Origin: Neobacillus bataviensis LMG 21833
GTDB taxonomy: Bacteria; Bacillota; Bacilli; Bacillales; Cytobacillaceae
DNA: 64,000 bases
Direction: 5' to 3'
NCBI RefSeq assembly: GCF_000307875.1
Contig: NZ_AJLS01000074.1
Span: 61,403-125,402 of the forward strand
Shown here: positions 28,060 through 37,549 of the stretch, in pieces
Numbering within the stretch: the first letter of the stretch is position 1
How the letters are laid out: every line of letters begins with the position of its first letter
Translations under genes and position numbers: made by a program
Notes under the pieces: model-generated
Seen by the model: the letters and a program-made list of their open reading frames with translations, nothing else
Database searches by the model: none
Told to the model about the DNA's origin: nothing

Positions 28060-28171
28060 TGGAATACCGTAAATATATCATATACATTCACATTAGTCAA
28101 AATATTTATAATATTTATAATAATCTTTTTGGATTTGCCTTTTTCATAATATTGACAGGAAAACCTACAAT

Positions 28172-28212
28172 AAAAAAGGAATCTAAATTGTTAAAATTTA
28201 GATTCCTTTTTT
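28172..28212. terminator. Strong bidirectional terminator
   Basis: AAAAAAGGAATCTAAA pairs with TTTAGATTCCTTTTTT and insulates the catabolic operon promoter from the SDR gene. The rest of the 28060-28317 gap shows no gene I would accept. Confidence 0.8.
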
Positions 28213-28317
28213 ATTACTATTCTTTTATAGCATTATTAAAATAAAAAATGAACAATTTCACTTACTGAACTACCTAATCTTTTTTTACAATTTCTATCTT
28301 AAAAACAACGTGTGGCA

Positions 28318-28917
28318 TCAATAAATTTCATAACTCTGACCGGTTTGTGCACCTTGAATACTCTTTCTATAGACAGTTGCGACCCTTTTACCTGACACAG
28401 GTTCAAACCCATTGAAAAGGTTTCCATATTTCTCTATAGATTCGCTCAAAATTGTTGGACTAACACTATTAATTCGAATACCTCTAGGCATTTCAATAGC
28501 TGCTGATTTAACAAAGGCTCTTATCCCTCCGTTCGCCATCGCAGCAGAAGCCCCTCCTAGGATCGGATCATCCATCAAAATTCCAGTTGTAAGTGTAAAG
28601 CTACCATAATCGTTAACGTATTCTTGTCCAAGTAATACTAAATTAACTTGCCCTGCCAATTTGCTACGTAATGCGATGTCATTCAGTTCAGGAGTAATTT
28701 CTTTCACAAGGCCAAAATGAGCAGCCCCAGCTGCACTAACTACTGCATCTATTTTACCAACTTTCCTATACATTTCTTTGATACTTTCAGTTGAGGTAAT
28801 GTCTACATGAATATTTGACTTACTCTTACTTACTTGGATGATTTCAAAATCATTTTTTAAATCATCCACTATATGACTACCTAGTGTTCCGCTTGCACCT
28901 ATAATTAATACTCTCAT
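28318..28917 (-). CDS. Short-chain dehydrogenase/reductase
   Basis: 199 residues. VLIIGASGTLGSHIVDDL binds the cofactor, DAVVSAAGAAHFG is the NAAG-like strand, and RINSVSPTILSESIEKYG is the family C-terminal motif. It is short for an SDR, and the usual YxxxK active-site motif is not evident; ANGGIRAFVKSAAIEMPRGI supplies a Lys without the expected Tyr. This layout recalls the short SDRs of the YbjT/CsgA-like 'short chain dehydrogenase' group. AGGAGG lies 17 bases before the ATG. Function unknown. Confidence 0.8.
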   Translation of the reverse strand: MRVLIIGASGTLGSHIVDDLKNDFEIIQVSKSKSNIHVDITSTESIKEMYRKVGKIDAVVSAAGAAHFGLVKEITPELNDIALRSKLAGQVNLVLLGQEYVNDYGSFTLTTGILMDDPILGGASAAMANGGIRAFVKSAAIEMPRGIRINSVSPTILSESIEKYGNLFNGFEPVSGKRVATVYRKSIQGAQTGQSYEIY

Positions 28918-29110
28918 TCTCTTCTCAAAACCTCCTAATGTTTTTTAACAAAATTTTCGGATATAAGTATTAAGTTTCCAATTTAAATTGGAATCTTATA
29001 TATTCATACAATTAAACCATTCGTTGGATTTCCTTATTTTCCTTCTAACAAAATTGGTACATCCTCACTTTATCAAGGGAAATGGTAATAAAAAATTTCT
29101 AATTCGATAT

Positions 29111-29142
29111 AAAAGCCAACTACCTAATCATAGTTGGCTAAT
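29111..29142 (-). terminator. Terminator, copy 1 of a repeated hairpin
   Basis: AGCCAACTAcc pairs with TAGTTGGCT, followed on the minus strand by TTTTAT, after the methyltransferase stop. Nearly the same hairpin sits at 29852-29876. Confidence 0.75.
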
Positions 29143-29161
29143 TTATTCCCCATCATATGCT

Positions 29162-29758
29162 TTATTTCTTATTTACAGACTCTATATATACAAATAAATC
29201 CCTATAGTATTTTTGTACACTTGTAATTGTAATATTATGTAATTTCAATAGCTCTATGGTTTTTCTATTTAAGCAGCATCCATCACATATCTTTTTCCAA
29301 GCAGGTGTTAGCATCTCTTGGAGTGCCCCCAGGAAGTGATTTTCCATTTTAACATGTTCAAATAGAAGGATTTTCCCTTCCGGTTTGCAAACCCGTTTCA
29401 GCTCTAGAAGTGCTTTTCCCGGATTTGGGATGGTACAAAATACGAGAGTAGCAACAACTGTATCAAAGGTATTTGCCGCAAATGGCAATTCTTCTGCACC
29501 CGCTTGAACAATTTCAATAGGAACAATCGATTGTTTAAGTTTTGGAGTTGATTGCTCAATCATATGTTTACTTGGTTCCACAGCTGTTACCTTTTCAACT
29601 TCATTATTATAAAAAGGAAAATTTACTCCAGTCCCTGATCCTAATTCAAGGACACATCCCGTTGCATTCGATAAAAGTTCCTTACGAATCTGTTTAAATT
29701 TCCTTTTCTCCAACGGATTCATAAAAAAGTCGTACCATTTTGCAAAAACATGACTCAT
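29162..29758 (-). CDS. Class I SAM-dependent methyltransferase
   Basis: 198 residues. VLELGSGTGVNFPFYNNEV is SAM motif I, VTAVEPSKHM motif II, FDTVVATLVFCTIPNPGKAL the acidic loop, and GKILLFEHVKMENHF motif III. It has the look of the UbiE/PmtA group that methylates quinones or phospholipids, with a cysteine-rich tail (KKICDGCCLNRKTIELL). It lies between two matching hairpins, downstream of the PRPP synthetase paralogue. Confidence 0.8.
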   Translation of the reverse strand: MSHVFAKWYDFFMNPLEKRKFKQIRKELLSNATGCVLELGSGTGVNFPFYNNEVEKVTAVEPSKHMIEQSTPKLKQSIVPIEIVQAGAEELPFAANTFDTVVATLVFCTIPNPGKALLELKRVCKPEGKILLFEHVKMENHFLGALQEMLTPAWKKICDGCCLNRKTIELLKLHNITITSVQKYYRDLFVYIESVNKK

Positions 29759-29851
29759 AACCCCTCAACTCCAAAATGTTAAGTATTACATCAATCATTT
29801 CAACTAAATAACAACTTACATGTTTCAATTATGTCAATTCAATTTTATAAA

Positions 29852-29876
29852 AGCCAACTACTTAGCGTAGTTGGCT
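29852..29876 (-). terminator. Terminator, copy 2 of a repeated hairpin
   Basis: AGCCAACTAC pairs with GTAGTTGGCT followed by TTTTAT on the minus strand, directly after the PRPP synthetase stop. It shares its arms with the hairpin at 29111-29142. Confidence 0.8.
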
Positions 29877-29887
29877 AAACACTAAAT

Positions 29888-30838
29888 TTATTCAAATAAC
29901 GGACTAACTGCTTTCTCATTATGAATCCGATCGATCGCCTCAACTAGCAATGGGGCGACGGATATCGTTTTTATCTTTTGGATTTTTTTCTCTTCTGGTA
30001 ACTCAATCGTATTCATTACGACAAGTTCTTTAATTGGTGACATTTCAATTTTTTCAATTGCTTGTGCGGTAAATACGGGATGAGTACAGCCTGCATAGAT
30101 TGAAGTTGCGCCATTTTCCGCAACCGCCTTTGCTGCAGATGTAATAGTTTCAGCTGTATCAATTAAATCATCAATGATAATGGCATTTTTCCCTTCTACA
30201 TTACCAATGACATTAATGGTTTCTTCCTCATTTTCCCCAAGTGTCCTTTTATCAATAAGAGCAAGTGAAGCATGTAATAGCTTGGCCATTTTTCTTGCTC
30301 TTCCAATACTGCCATTATGCGGAGCAACAACAACAATATTATCTAATCCTTTATTTTCATAATACTGTGTTAGGATTGGCACGCCAAATAGATGTTCTAC
30401 CGGAATATCAAAGAAACCTTGAAGCTGAGGAGTATGCAAATCCATTGTTAAAACTCTAGTTGCTCCGGCCGCTTCCAAAAGGTTAGCGACAAGTTTAGCT
30501 GTAATCGGTTCCCGGGAACGAGCCTTTCGATCCTGCCGTCCATACCCATAGTAAGGTATGACAACATTAATCGTTCCGACAGAAGCCCTTTTTAAGGAAT
30601 CAATCATGATGAGGAGCTCCATCAAATTTTCATTAACAGGGGAGGAAGTGGATTGAACAATAAATACCTCACTGCCTCGAACACTTTCTTCAATATGAAT
30701 TTGTATTTCTCCATCACTAAATTTCGTAACAGAGCATTTACCCAATTTACAGCCTAAAAGTTCAGCCATTTCTGCTGCTAGCGTTTCATTTGAATTTAAT
30801 GTAAACATTTTAAATCTGTTATTTAATTGATACGTCAC
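29888..30838 (-). CDS. Ribose-phosphate pyrophosphokinase, divergent paralogue
   Basis: 316 residues, full PRPP synthetase length. [40 protein letters not shown] and [20 protein letters not shown] are classical. Changes appear at the active site: the usual PDHGG stretch reads [12 protein letters not shown], the flexible loop DKRRPRPN reads DKRTLGEN, and the PRPP loop DDxIDTAGT reads DDLIDTAET. Bacilli normally have a housekeeping prs beside glmU, which is not here, so this is probably a second copy, possibly with altered regulation or activity. Confidence 0.88.
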   Translation of the reverse strand: MTYQLNNRFKMFTLNSNETLAAEMAELLGCKLGKCSVTKFSDGEIQIHIEESVRGSEVFIVQSTSSPVNENLMELLIMIDSLKRASVGTINVVIPYYGYGRQDRKARSREPITAKLVANLLEAAGATRVLTMDLHTPQLQGFFDIPVEHLFGVPILTQYYENKGLDNIVVVAPHNGSIGRARKMAKLLHASLALIDKRTLGENEEETINVIGNVEGKNAIIIDDLIDTAETITSAAKAVAENGATSIYAGCTHPVFTAQAIEKIEMSPIKELVVMNTIELPEEKKIQKIKTISVAPLLVEAIDRIHNEKAVSPLFE

Positions 30839-30969
30839 CTTATATCCCCCACACTGTATAAATTCGAATGTTGCCTATACTCCAATCATTTCATCTTATT
30901 TTACTATATTAAACAACATAGTGGTAGGTGATAGGCTTCCCATTACATTAAATTATCCCTCTTTATACT

Positions 30970-31317
30970 TCACTTTTTCAATAATTGAATAAGATTTTTT
31001 AAAGTATATATTCTAGACGTAAAGAGGAATAGGTCGTTGTAGTTATTAGATACATATTCTTCGATAATGTTAATCCCTTTTCGAAATTGATCTACTAAAT
31101 AAAAAGTGTACTTTTCATCCCAAGAAAATTGATTTATTCGATGGAGCTCATCGGCTATAATTTGAAACTTATATTCCTCCACCCACAGTTTAATCTGATA
31201 TATTTTATCTTTATTTGCATAAAGACTGTTTCTAGGATTAAAACTTTTTTTGACATATTGAATAAAATCATTTATTTGTTCCGCAAGCATATTTGCTTTT
31301 TGCATCTCAAATTTCAT
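30970..31317 (-). CDS. Hypothetical protein, 115 residues
   Basis: A charged, helix-rich cytoplasmic protein with aromatic-rich segments (FIQYVKKSFNPRNSLYANKD, LWVEEYKFQIIADEL). It has no membrane helix and no motif I recognise. GGAGAGGGAGAT lies just before the ATG. It stands alone between the PRPP synthetase and GNAT genes. The call rests on the RBS and coding-like composition. Confidence 0.55.
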   Translation of the reverse strand: MKFEMQKANMLAEQINDFIQYVKKSFNPRNSLYANKDKIYQIKLWVEEYKFQIIADELHRINQFSWDEKYTFYLVDQFRKGINIIEEYVSNNYNDLFLFTSRIYTLKNLIQLLKK

Positions 31318-31404
31318 ATCTCCCTCTCCTTAATCTTAAAATTTAAAAACGTTTTAAGAAGAGTGTATGTTATGGGACTGCGCTGTAACACCAACTTATT
31401 GCGC

Positions 31405-32157
31405 CTAATTTTCGTAAACTTTGTGTGCGTGATATTTAAATCCATGATTTTGATAGTTTTGTCTTCTATACATTTCTCTTGGAGTGTCTTCTCCATCCGC
31501 TACCAAAATGATGGTCTTATCATGGAATTTTTCCATCACAAATTTTTGCAGCCTGCTTCCTATTCCTTTTTTCTGGAAGTTTTCATCGACACCTAAACTA
31601 TCAATTTCTGCTGTTTCTTTCGATACAATAACATCTACTGAGCCTGCTGGATTCCCTTTATAAAATGCAATCAGTTGAAGAATATTCTGTTCCTCGAAAT
31701 TTCGTTTATGTAATTCAATCTTTTGATTTGCAAATTCACTGCCAAACTCTAAGTCTTGCTGATATTGTAATTCAAGAAAAGTCTCAAGGGTCTTATCTGT
31801 TACAACATCAATCTCTATATCAGGGTTGTCTACTACTGAAGGAAATTGACGAGGTTGAATAGTGTATAGTTCGAGAAAACCGATTGCATAACCTGTTTTT
31901 TTCATGTAATCAAGTATTTCCACTGCGGGTTTTTCATTCGCGGGAAAATAAAACTTTACATGCTTTTGACCATTTTTCAAATGATAATTTCTTAAGTAAT
32001 TCTCGGCATTTTTAAATTCAGCCAAGGATGGTGTATTTTTAAACTCTATAAAATTACTATCATACCTGAGTAACATTTCTGGATAATGAATGTGTTTGTA
32101 TTGGTGATTTTCAATTACCAGATGTCCAAGGGTATTAATATTTTCAAAAGTTATCAT
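31405..32157 (-). CDS. GNAT family N-acetyltransferase
   Basis: 250 residues. The C-terminal GNAT domain contains AEIDSLGVDENFQKKGIGSRLQKFV, the acetyl-CoA loop, and ends MYRRQNYQNHGFKYHAHKVY. The N-terminal half is a second, degenerate GNAT-like region (LRNYHLKNGQKHVKFYFPAN). Substrate unknown; no operon partner. Confidence 0.8.
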   Translation of the reverse strand: MITFENINTLGHLVIENHQYKHIHYPEMLLRYDSNFIEFKNTPSLAEFKNAENYLRNYHLKNGQKHVKFYFPANEKPAVEILDYMKKTGYAIGFLELYTIQPRQFPSVVDNPDIEIDVVTDKTLETFLELQYQQDLEFGSEFANQKIELHKRNFEEQNILQLIAFYKGNPAGSVDVIVSKETAEIDSLGVDENFQKKGIGSRLQKFVMEKFHDKTIILVADGEDTPREMYRRQNYQNHGFKYHAHKVYEN

Positions 32158-32278
32158 ATAAATATTATCTCCATTTCCTAATAAAATGTAGGAATCAACC
32201 TATACTTCGACAAAATTCTATTATTCTCCTTTTAAAAATGGAAAAAAGGCAGAGATGGATTCCCTACCTAATATTTTT

Positions 32279-33076
32279 TCATGCTTTAAGTCGAGGTTTA
32301 GTTGGATCACAGTTTGGTGAATCTAGATTCGCTGATTCTGCTAATTTCATAAGATAATAACATTCTTCACGTGACATATGATCCGCCATTAATGGAGCAA
32401 ATGTTCCTAATGCTTGATTACTTAATTCTAGTTCTTCTATTTCATGTAAAAAGTTTTTAAATAGCTTTATTTCTAACTCGGCGTCCACATTCATTTTTGA
32501 CAAAGCAGGAAACACAGTTAAATTGGTTCTTAAATACCCCGCCATTTCTACAGCCTTTAGGTAAAAAGCTTCAAAACCCTTCTTAAATGTATTGCTTTTG
32601 TCCCTTAATTTCTTCTCAACACCGTCTAAATTGGAGGAAATTGCTTCTGAATGACCTGCGGCGTCTGACAACCATAAAAGATGATGATGTAGTTCATGGT
32701 AAACAGGTGGGACTTGCCCTGTTTTTAAGTGTTTTAGAATTCGTAAATATTCTTCTAGCTCATTTACCATGTGATTAAGAAAGGTGGGTGAAAGGTGAAT
32801 TTTGATTTTCCCTATAAGATGTTTTCGTATTAATTCAAATTTAAATTCGCGTAATTTTATTACTTCTGTTTCAGCTTGGACGGTTAATTGTATCACATCA
32901 GTCGAGCTTGCATTTTCCAGAAGTGTATCAAATACCTGAATAAAGTTAGAGGCCTGTTCAATCTCCACTTTTTGAATGGGGGCAAGAGCTTCATATATAA
33001 ATCTTGAATGATCACCTAATATTTGGAGCCAAAAACGATGTTCAAACCTAGCTGTCTTCTCAAAGACATCATTCAT
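32279..33076 (-). CDS. DUF2935 (hemerythrin-like helical) protein
   Basis: 265 residues made of two helical repeats. Conserved metal-ligand-like residues are FEHRFWLQILGDHSRFI in the first, then LHHHLLWLSDAAGHSEAI, EIEELELSNQALGTFAPLMADHMSREECY and YYLMKLAE at the end. The E/H spacing is that of DUF2935 proteins, which are widespread in bacilli and bind metal in known structures. Role unknown. Confidence 0.85.
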   Translation of the reverse strand: MNDVFEKTARFEHRFWLQILGDHSRFIYEALAPIQKVEIEQASNFIQVFDTLLENASSTDVIQLTVQAETEVIKLREFKFELIRKHLIGKIKIHLSPTFLNHMVNELEEYLRILKHLKTGQVPPVYHELHHHLLWLSDAAGHSEAISSNLDGVEKKLRDKSNTFKKGFEAFYLKAVEMAGYLRTNLTVFPALSKMNVDAELEIKLFKNFLHEIEELELSNQALGTFAPLMADHMSREECYYLMKLAESANLDSPNCDPTKPRLKA

Positions 33077-33193
33077 GATTTTTCCTCCCAGTAAAAAATA
33101 GCCGCACTATTTTGATGTATATTCCCCTTATAATTTCTTATGAACAAAAGGATAAAATTTCATTGAGAGAAAGTGAAATTTTACAGCACAAAA

Positions 33194-33242
33194 AAAAGCT
33201 TGTAGAAACTGTCTATTGACTTTGTGATTTCTACAAGCTTTT
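33194..33242 (-). terminator. Terminator after leuA
   Basis: AAAAGCTTGTAGAAA pairs with TTTCTACAAGCTTTT; both strands end in a T run, and it lies directly beyond the leuA stop. Confidence 0.8.
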
Positions 33243-33248
33243 AAGATT

Positions 33249-34952
33249 TTATTTTTTTGTAAGGTGGAATTCTGTTTCAATTGGCAGTTTAGCGCTGGTA
33301 ATCATATTGTTAATGGCACTAAACAACCCTTTAACAGAAGAAGTCATAATATCTGCGTCAATTCCGCAGCCCCAATAAACAGTACCATCTAATGCAGTGA
33401 TTCCCACATAAGATACAGCGTTTGACTGGGAACCAATTTCTAGAGCATGCTCCTTATACACTAAATCCTTATAACTAATTCCCAATGCCGTTTGGAGAAC
33501 ATTGCTGATGGCATCCAGTCTTCCATTCCCCACACCTGTAAATTCGTGAATCTCATTATTAATCCGGATTGATACAATCGTTTCGTAATGATCATTTTGC
33601 GTATATCTGTAATTAGTAAACCCGACTGGGGTATTTATATTCACATACTCCCTATTAAAGATGTCATAGATTTCGTTTGGCATAAGCTCTTTATGCAAAC
33701 GGTCTGATACATTTTTAACATGATAGCCAAAGCTTTCACGCATTTTGGCAGGAAGATCAAGCCCATAATTTTGCTCCAAGATGTAACCAATCCCGCCCTT
33801 ACCGGATTGGCTATTAATCCGGATGATATCTCCTTCATACTCTCTGCCAATATCCTTTGGATCAATTAAAAGATAAGGGACGGCCCAATACTGACGTTCT
33901 GCTTCTTCACGCCATTTCATCCCTTTGGCAATGGCATCCTGATGAGAACCTGAGAAGGCTGTAAAGACTAGTTCACCGGCATATGGGTGTCTTTCATGAA
34001 CCCTCATTCTAGTCAATTTCTCATACTTGGAAATGATTTCACGGATATGTTCAAAATGAAGCTGCGGATTTACCCCGTGTGAATACATGTTTATGGCAAG
34101 AGTGACGATATCGACATTTCCTGTCCTTTCTCCATTTCCAAACAGCGTTCCTTCGACCCTCTGTGCACCAGCAAGCATCCCAAGCTCTGCATCAGCAACA
34201 CCTGTTCCCCTGTCATTATGTGGATGAAGTGAAAGGATGACATTGTCACGGTAGTTCAGGTGATCACTCATAAACTCAATTTGGCTAGCGTAAACGTGTG
34301 GCATGGACATGGATACCGTAGCTGGTAGGTTGATGATTACCTTGTTCTCATCAGTTGGCTGCCAAATATCAAGTACTCGGTTACAAACGTCAAGTGCAAA
34401 CTCCATCTCTGTACCCGTGAAGCTTTCTGGTGAATACTGAAATTGGAAGTTTCCCTCCGTCTTGGCCGCATATTGTTTAAGCAACTTCGCTCCGGTTACT
34501 GCAATGTCAACGATTTCCTCTTCCGATTTTTTAAAAACCTGCTCACGCTGTGCCACTGAAGTCGAATTGTAAAGGTGGACCACTGCTTTGTTAACACCCC
34601 GAAGTGCTTCAAATGTTTTTTCAATAATATGATCTCTTGACTGCGTTAGCACTTGAACCGTTACATCCTCTGGAATCAAATCCTGTTCGATCAATGTACG
34701 CAGGAAAGCAAATTCTGTTTCTGATGCAGCAGGAAAGCCCACTTCAATTTCCTTGAAGCCTACTTCCAAAAGCAATTGAAAATATTCCAGCTTCTCCTCT
34801 AGACCCATGGGGATCACCAACGCCTGATTTCCATCCCTTAGATCGACACTGCACCATGTTGGGGCTTCCGTAATATATTCCTTCTCAGTCCATTTCAAAC
34901 TTTTCACCGGGGGTATAAAATATCCTCTGGAATACTTTTCAACATTTTTCAT
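33249..34952 (-). CDS. leuA: 2-isopropylmalate synthase, LeuA type 2
   Basis: About 567 residues. APTWCSVDLRDGNQALVIPM is the metal-binding start of the DRE-TIM barrel. SLHPHNDRGTGVADAELGML and VEGTLFGNGERTGNVDI follow, with a C-terminal LeuA dimer (allosteric) domain from about residue 425. It makes 2-isopropylmalate from 2-oxoisovalerate and acetyl-CoA, the first committed step to leucine. The ATG at 34952 lies 8 bases after AAAAGGTGG. It stands apart from an ilv-leu operon and is headed by its own T-box. Confidence 0.95.
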   Translation of the reverse strand: MKNVEKYSRGYFIPPVKSLKWTEKEYITEAPTWCSVDLRDGNQALVIPMGLEEKLEYFQLLLEVGFKEIEVGFPAASETEFAFLRTLIEQDLIPEDVTVQVLTQSRDHIIEKTFEALRGVNKAVVHLYNSTSVAQREQVFKKSEEEIVDIAVTGAKLLKQYAAKTEGNFQFQYSPESFTGTEMEFALDVCNRVLDIWQPTDENKVIINLPATVSMSMPHVYASQIEFMSDHLNYRDNVILSLHPHNDRGTGVADAELGMLAGAQRVEGTLFGNGERTGNVDIVTLAINMYSHGVNPQLHFEHIREIISKYEKLTRMRVHERHPYAGELVFTAFSGSHQDAIAKGMKWREEAERQYWAVPYLLIDPKDIGREYEGDIIRINSQSGKGGIGYILEQNYGLDLPAKMRESFGYHVKNVSDRLHKELMPNEIYDIFNREYVNINTPVGFTNYRYTQNDHYETIVSIRINNEIHEFTGVGNGRLDAISNVLQTALGISYKDLVYKEHALEIGSQSNAVSYVGITALDGTVYWGCGIDADIMTSSVKGLFSAINNMITSAKLPIETEFHLTKK

Positions 34953-34998
34953 GTGCACGACCACCTTTTCATTTTAATAGTCCCATTTTAAAAAATAA

Positions 34999-35219
34999 AA
35001 AAAGCCCATCATCTCATAAGAGACGACAGGCTTTGCCTACGTGGTACCACTCTTTTTGATTCGTTTTAAAAAACAAAACGAATCCACTTTACGACTCGAT
35101 TACGGCGGCCGACCGTTAAGGCCTACATATCGGCCTTACCACTCCTGGGCGAGTTGGGGGATTTATTGACCGTCTTTCACCAACCGACAGCTCTCTATAC
35201 AATAAATAGTCCTTAATGC
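34999..35219 (-). promoter_or_regulatory. Leucine T-box leader
   Basis: Minus-strand reading shows stem I opening with AGAGAGC and GGTTGGTGAAA, a specifier loop AACTCGCCC with codon CTC (Leu) at 35153-35151, the T-box AGAGTGGTACCACG at about 35053-35040, and a terminator AGCCTGTCGTCTC/GAGATGATGGGCT followed by a T run at 35033-34997. Uncharged tRNA-Leu should pair with the T-box and stop the terminator from forming, so leuA is read under leucine shortage. Confidence 0.92.
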
Positions 35220-35266
35220 TCCCAATCATTGTGTTTTCACTTAAATTGAATTTTTTGATTTTTCTT

Positions 35267-35295
35267 ATTCTATAACGAATGAAGAAAATAATCAA
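35267..35295 (-). promoter_or_regulatory. Sigma-A type promoter for the T-box/leuA transcript
   Basis: TTGATT at 35295-35290 and TAGAAT at 35272-35267 with a 17-base spacer, about 50 bases ahead of T-box stem I. Confidence 0.6.
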
Positions 35296-35400
35296 GAGCT
35301 AGTTAAAATAACTCGTTGGATTTCTATAGGACTTTTTTTGAAAAAGGACATTTCCTACATAACTAAGTAAAAAGCTTACATTCTTCGTAATGAATCAGTT

Positions 35401-35886
35401 TTAAGGTAAGTATGTAAGTTTGTTTTCAATTGGAGTTCGTGGCTTAGGATCCGGAATCATCTCAGGATATCCAACAGCAAGCACACCAAGCAAATCAAAA
35501 TGTTCTGGTACCTTTAGAAGGTCACGATTTTGCCCCGTTATGCCAATAGATGACCAAAACGTCCCTACTCCCTCGGACCATGCTGCCAAATTAAAATTTT
35601 GGATAAAGCAGGCTGTTGCGGCAACATTTTCTTCTGATTCAACTTTAGTTGCCCCATGCCTTGACAACACTGCGAATAAAGTAGGTGCGTTCCCAAAATT
35701 TGATTTATGATTTAACTTTTCTCTTGTTTCCGAACCAATGAAAATAATTTCCCATGGTTCAGTCATCCGATGATTGGGTGCCATCGCAGCAGCATTTAGC
35801 CAATTTTTGATTACGGTCTCATCAACCTGTTCAGATCTAAATTTTTTTATATTACGTCGTGATTTAATTAATTCAATCATATTCAT
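35401..35886 (-). CDS. Nitroreductase family protein
   Basis: 161 residues. IELIKSRRNIKKFRSEQVDE binds FMN phosphate, LNAAAMAPNHRMTEPWEIIF is the second flavin motif, and GVGTFWSSIGITGQNRDLLK and LLGVLAVGYPE close the fold. It is one of the short, YdjA/YfkO-like nitroreductases; the physiological electron acceptor is unknown. Confidence 0.88.
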   Translation of the reverse strand: MNMIELIKSRRNIKKFRSEQVDETVIKNWLNAAAMAPNHRMTEPWEIIFIGSETREKLNHKSNFGNAPTLFAVLSRHGATKVESEENVAATACFIQNFNLAAWSEGVGTFWSSIGITGQNRDLLKVPEHFDLLGVLAVGYPEMIPDPKPRTPIENKLTYLP

Positions 35887-36023
35887 TTTTAAACTCCTCC
35901 CACCCTAACTCATTCCTCATATATTACCATAAAAGACCAGTCCTAAAAAGTATTTAAGGTTATGACACCATAATTAGTCTAATTATTTTCTGCAATCTTT
36001 TGGGTGGTAATCTATTTTTATCA

Positions 36024-36075
36024 AAAAAATAAACCAGGTACCATCTCAAAAAGTTTGGAAGGTGCCTGATTTTTT
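36024..36075 (+). repeat. GGTGCCTG-type palindromic element
   Basis: CCAGGTACC(A)TC pairs with GGAAGGTGCCTG, followed by ATTTTTT. It is a member of the dispersed GTGCCTGAC family and lies between the nitroreductase and the polysaccharide deacetylase genes, where no convergent gene needs it on the plus strand. Confidence 0.65.
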
Positions 36076-36143
36076 CTATATGCCATTTAAAACGATACTT
36101 ATTATTGATCTTTATAAACCTTAATTCGCACCTAAGAAATAAT

Positions 36144-36947
36144 TTATTTTTTGTAAGGAATCTTCACTAATTCAGGAACGGTTTCAAAAGTCACCCCCTG
36201 TTTTTTCAATGCTGGTATAATCAGTCTCAAAGCTTTGATCGTATTCGTCCTATCTTCATCCCATGCTGCCCCATCATGCATTATAATAATGGCACCGGGA
36301 TGTACATTGCTGAGAACATTATAGGAAATTTGTTCAGGAGGAGATTCATGCCAATCAAGAGAATCCACTGACCAGGCAATAACGGAATAATTCATCTCTT
36401 TTAGCTTCTCCACTAATTCATTATATAAAAAGCCATAGGGTGCTCGGAATAGCTTGGTTCTGTAGCCGCTAAGCTCAGCTAACCTTATTTCTGTTTTAGT
36501 CACTTCACTTTGAAGTGTACTGATATCACCTTGTGTCACGAGATTCGGATGCCAATATGTATGGTTTCCAATAATATGTCCCTCGGCTTTTATCCTCTTA
36601 ACAAGGTCGGGATAGGCATCTGCCCTTGCTCCCATTAAGAAAAAGGTCGCTTTAATCTTATGCTCTTTAAGGATATCTAAAATCTTTGGGGTAAACCGAG
36701 GGTCAGGGCCATCGTCAAAGGTCAAAGCCACCTTATTTTCTGTTTGTCCCCCTCTAAGTACCACCGTTTCCGGATATCGCTGTTGCAAAATAATATTGGA
36801 AACCGGGTGGCGAATCCGTTCTTTATTCTCCGACCCGCCTGCTAATTGTGGCGGTTTTTCAGGTTGTGCATGTACTTTGGTTGCTCCCCACGATACCAGA
36901 CTGAGAATCAATGTAAAAAGCAAGGCTCTTAGTATGTTAGCTTTCAC
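36144..36947 (-). CDS. Secreted polysaccharide deacetylase
   Basis: 267 residues with a signal peptide (about 1-28, ILRALLFTLILSLVSWGAT). The NodB domain has motif 1 KVALTFDDGPDPRFTP, motif 2 EGHIIGNHTYWHPNL (metal His pair), motif 3 YRTKLFRAPYGFLYNE, motif 4 VDSLDWHE and motif 5 IIIMHDG. All catalytic residues are present. It removes acetyl groups from peptidoglycan or a related glycan outside the membrane. Confidence 0.92.
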   Translation of the reverse strand: MKANILRALLFTLILSLVSWGATKVHAQPEKPPQLAGGSENKERIRHPVSNIILQQRYPETVVLRGGQTENKVALTFDDGPDPRFTPKILDILKEHKIKATFFLMGARADAYPDLVKRIKAEGHIIGNHTYWHPNLVTQGDISTLQSEVTKTEIRLAELSGYRTKLFRAPYGFLYNELVEKLKEMNYSVIAWSVDSLDWHESPPEQISYNVLSNVHPGAIIIMHDGAAWDEDRTNTIKALRLIIPALKKQGVTFETVPELVKIPYKK

Positions 36948-37144
36948 CTGTCCATCTCCTTATCCAATAATCTACACATATATTTTCTTTTGAAAATAGA
37001 CATTTATTCATGTACTGGTTGGGAAAGATAGATAAATGGGTAAACAATGACAGAGGAACGGTTATAAATTGAATATATTAAAACAAATATTTTCATTGGA
37101 TTATAGTAAAATAAATTTAGTGCATATGAAAGGGCTGTGTGAAA

Positions 37145-37549
37145 ATGGAAAAAAGTGAGGAAGAATTCGAAAAAGAAATGGAAGATGCAAGTAAAAATTT
37201 CTCCGATGAAAAGTTTTGGGACAAACTAAAGAAATTTGGCAAAAAAGCAGGTTCATCCGTTGTGTATGCGGTTTTACTCTTGTATTTCACTCTTCAGAAA
37301 CCTGAAGTACCAGTTAAAGCAAAAACCATCATAATTGGAGCCTTGGGATATTTCATCCTACCTTTTGATTTAATTCCTGATTTTGCAGTTGGAGTAGGTT
37401 ACACAGATGATTTGGGTGCATTAGGAGTAGCCCTCCTCCAGGTGGCAATGTACATTGATGATGACATTAAAAATAAAGCAAAGGAAAAATTAAAAGATTG
37501 GTTTGGTGATGGTGTAGATACATCAAACATTGATGGAAAAATCGGTTAA
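37145..37549 (+). CDS. YkvA-like DUF1232 protein
   Basis: 134 residues. A charged N-terminus (MEKSEEEFEKEMEDASKNF) is followed by one or two hydrophobic segments containing LGYFILPFDLIPDFAVGVGY then TDDLGALGVALLQV, the DUF1232 core. The ATG at 37145 and a GTG at 37139 both follow AAAGGG; the ATG is preferred. Function unknown. Confidence 0.8.
   Translation: MEKSEEEFEKEMEDASKNFSDEKFWDKLKKFGKKAGSSVVYAVLLLYFTLQKPEVPVKAKTIIIGALGYFILPFDLIPDFAVGVGYTDDLGALGVALLQVAMYIDDDIKNKAKEKLKDWFGDGVDTSNIDGKIG

Noticed and set aside
28059..28244. 61-residue plus-strand frame
   Set aside because: Composition is AT-driven and it contains a strong terminator; the start overlaps the operator site.
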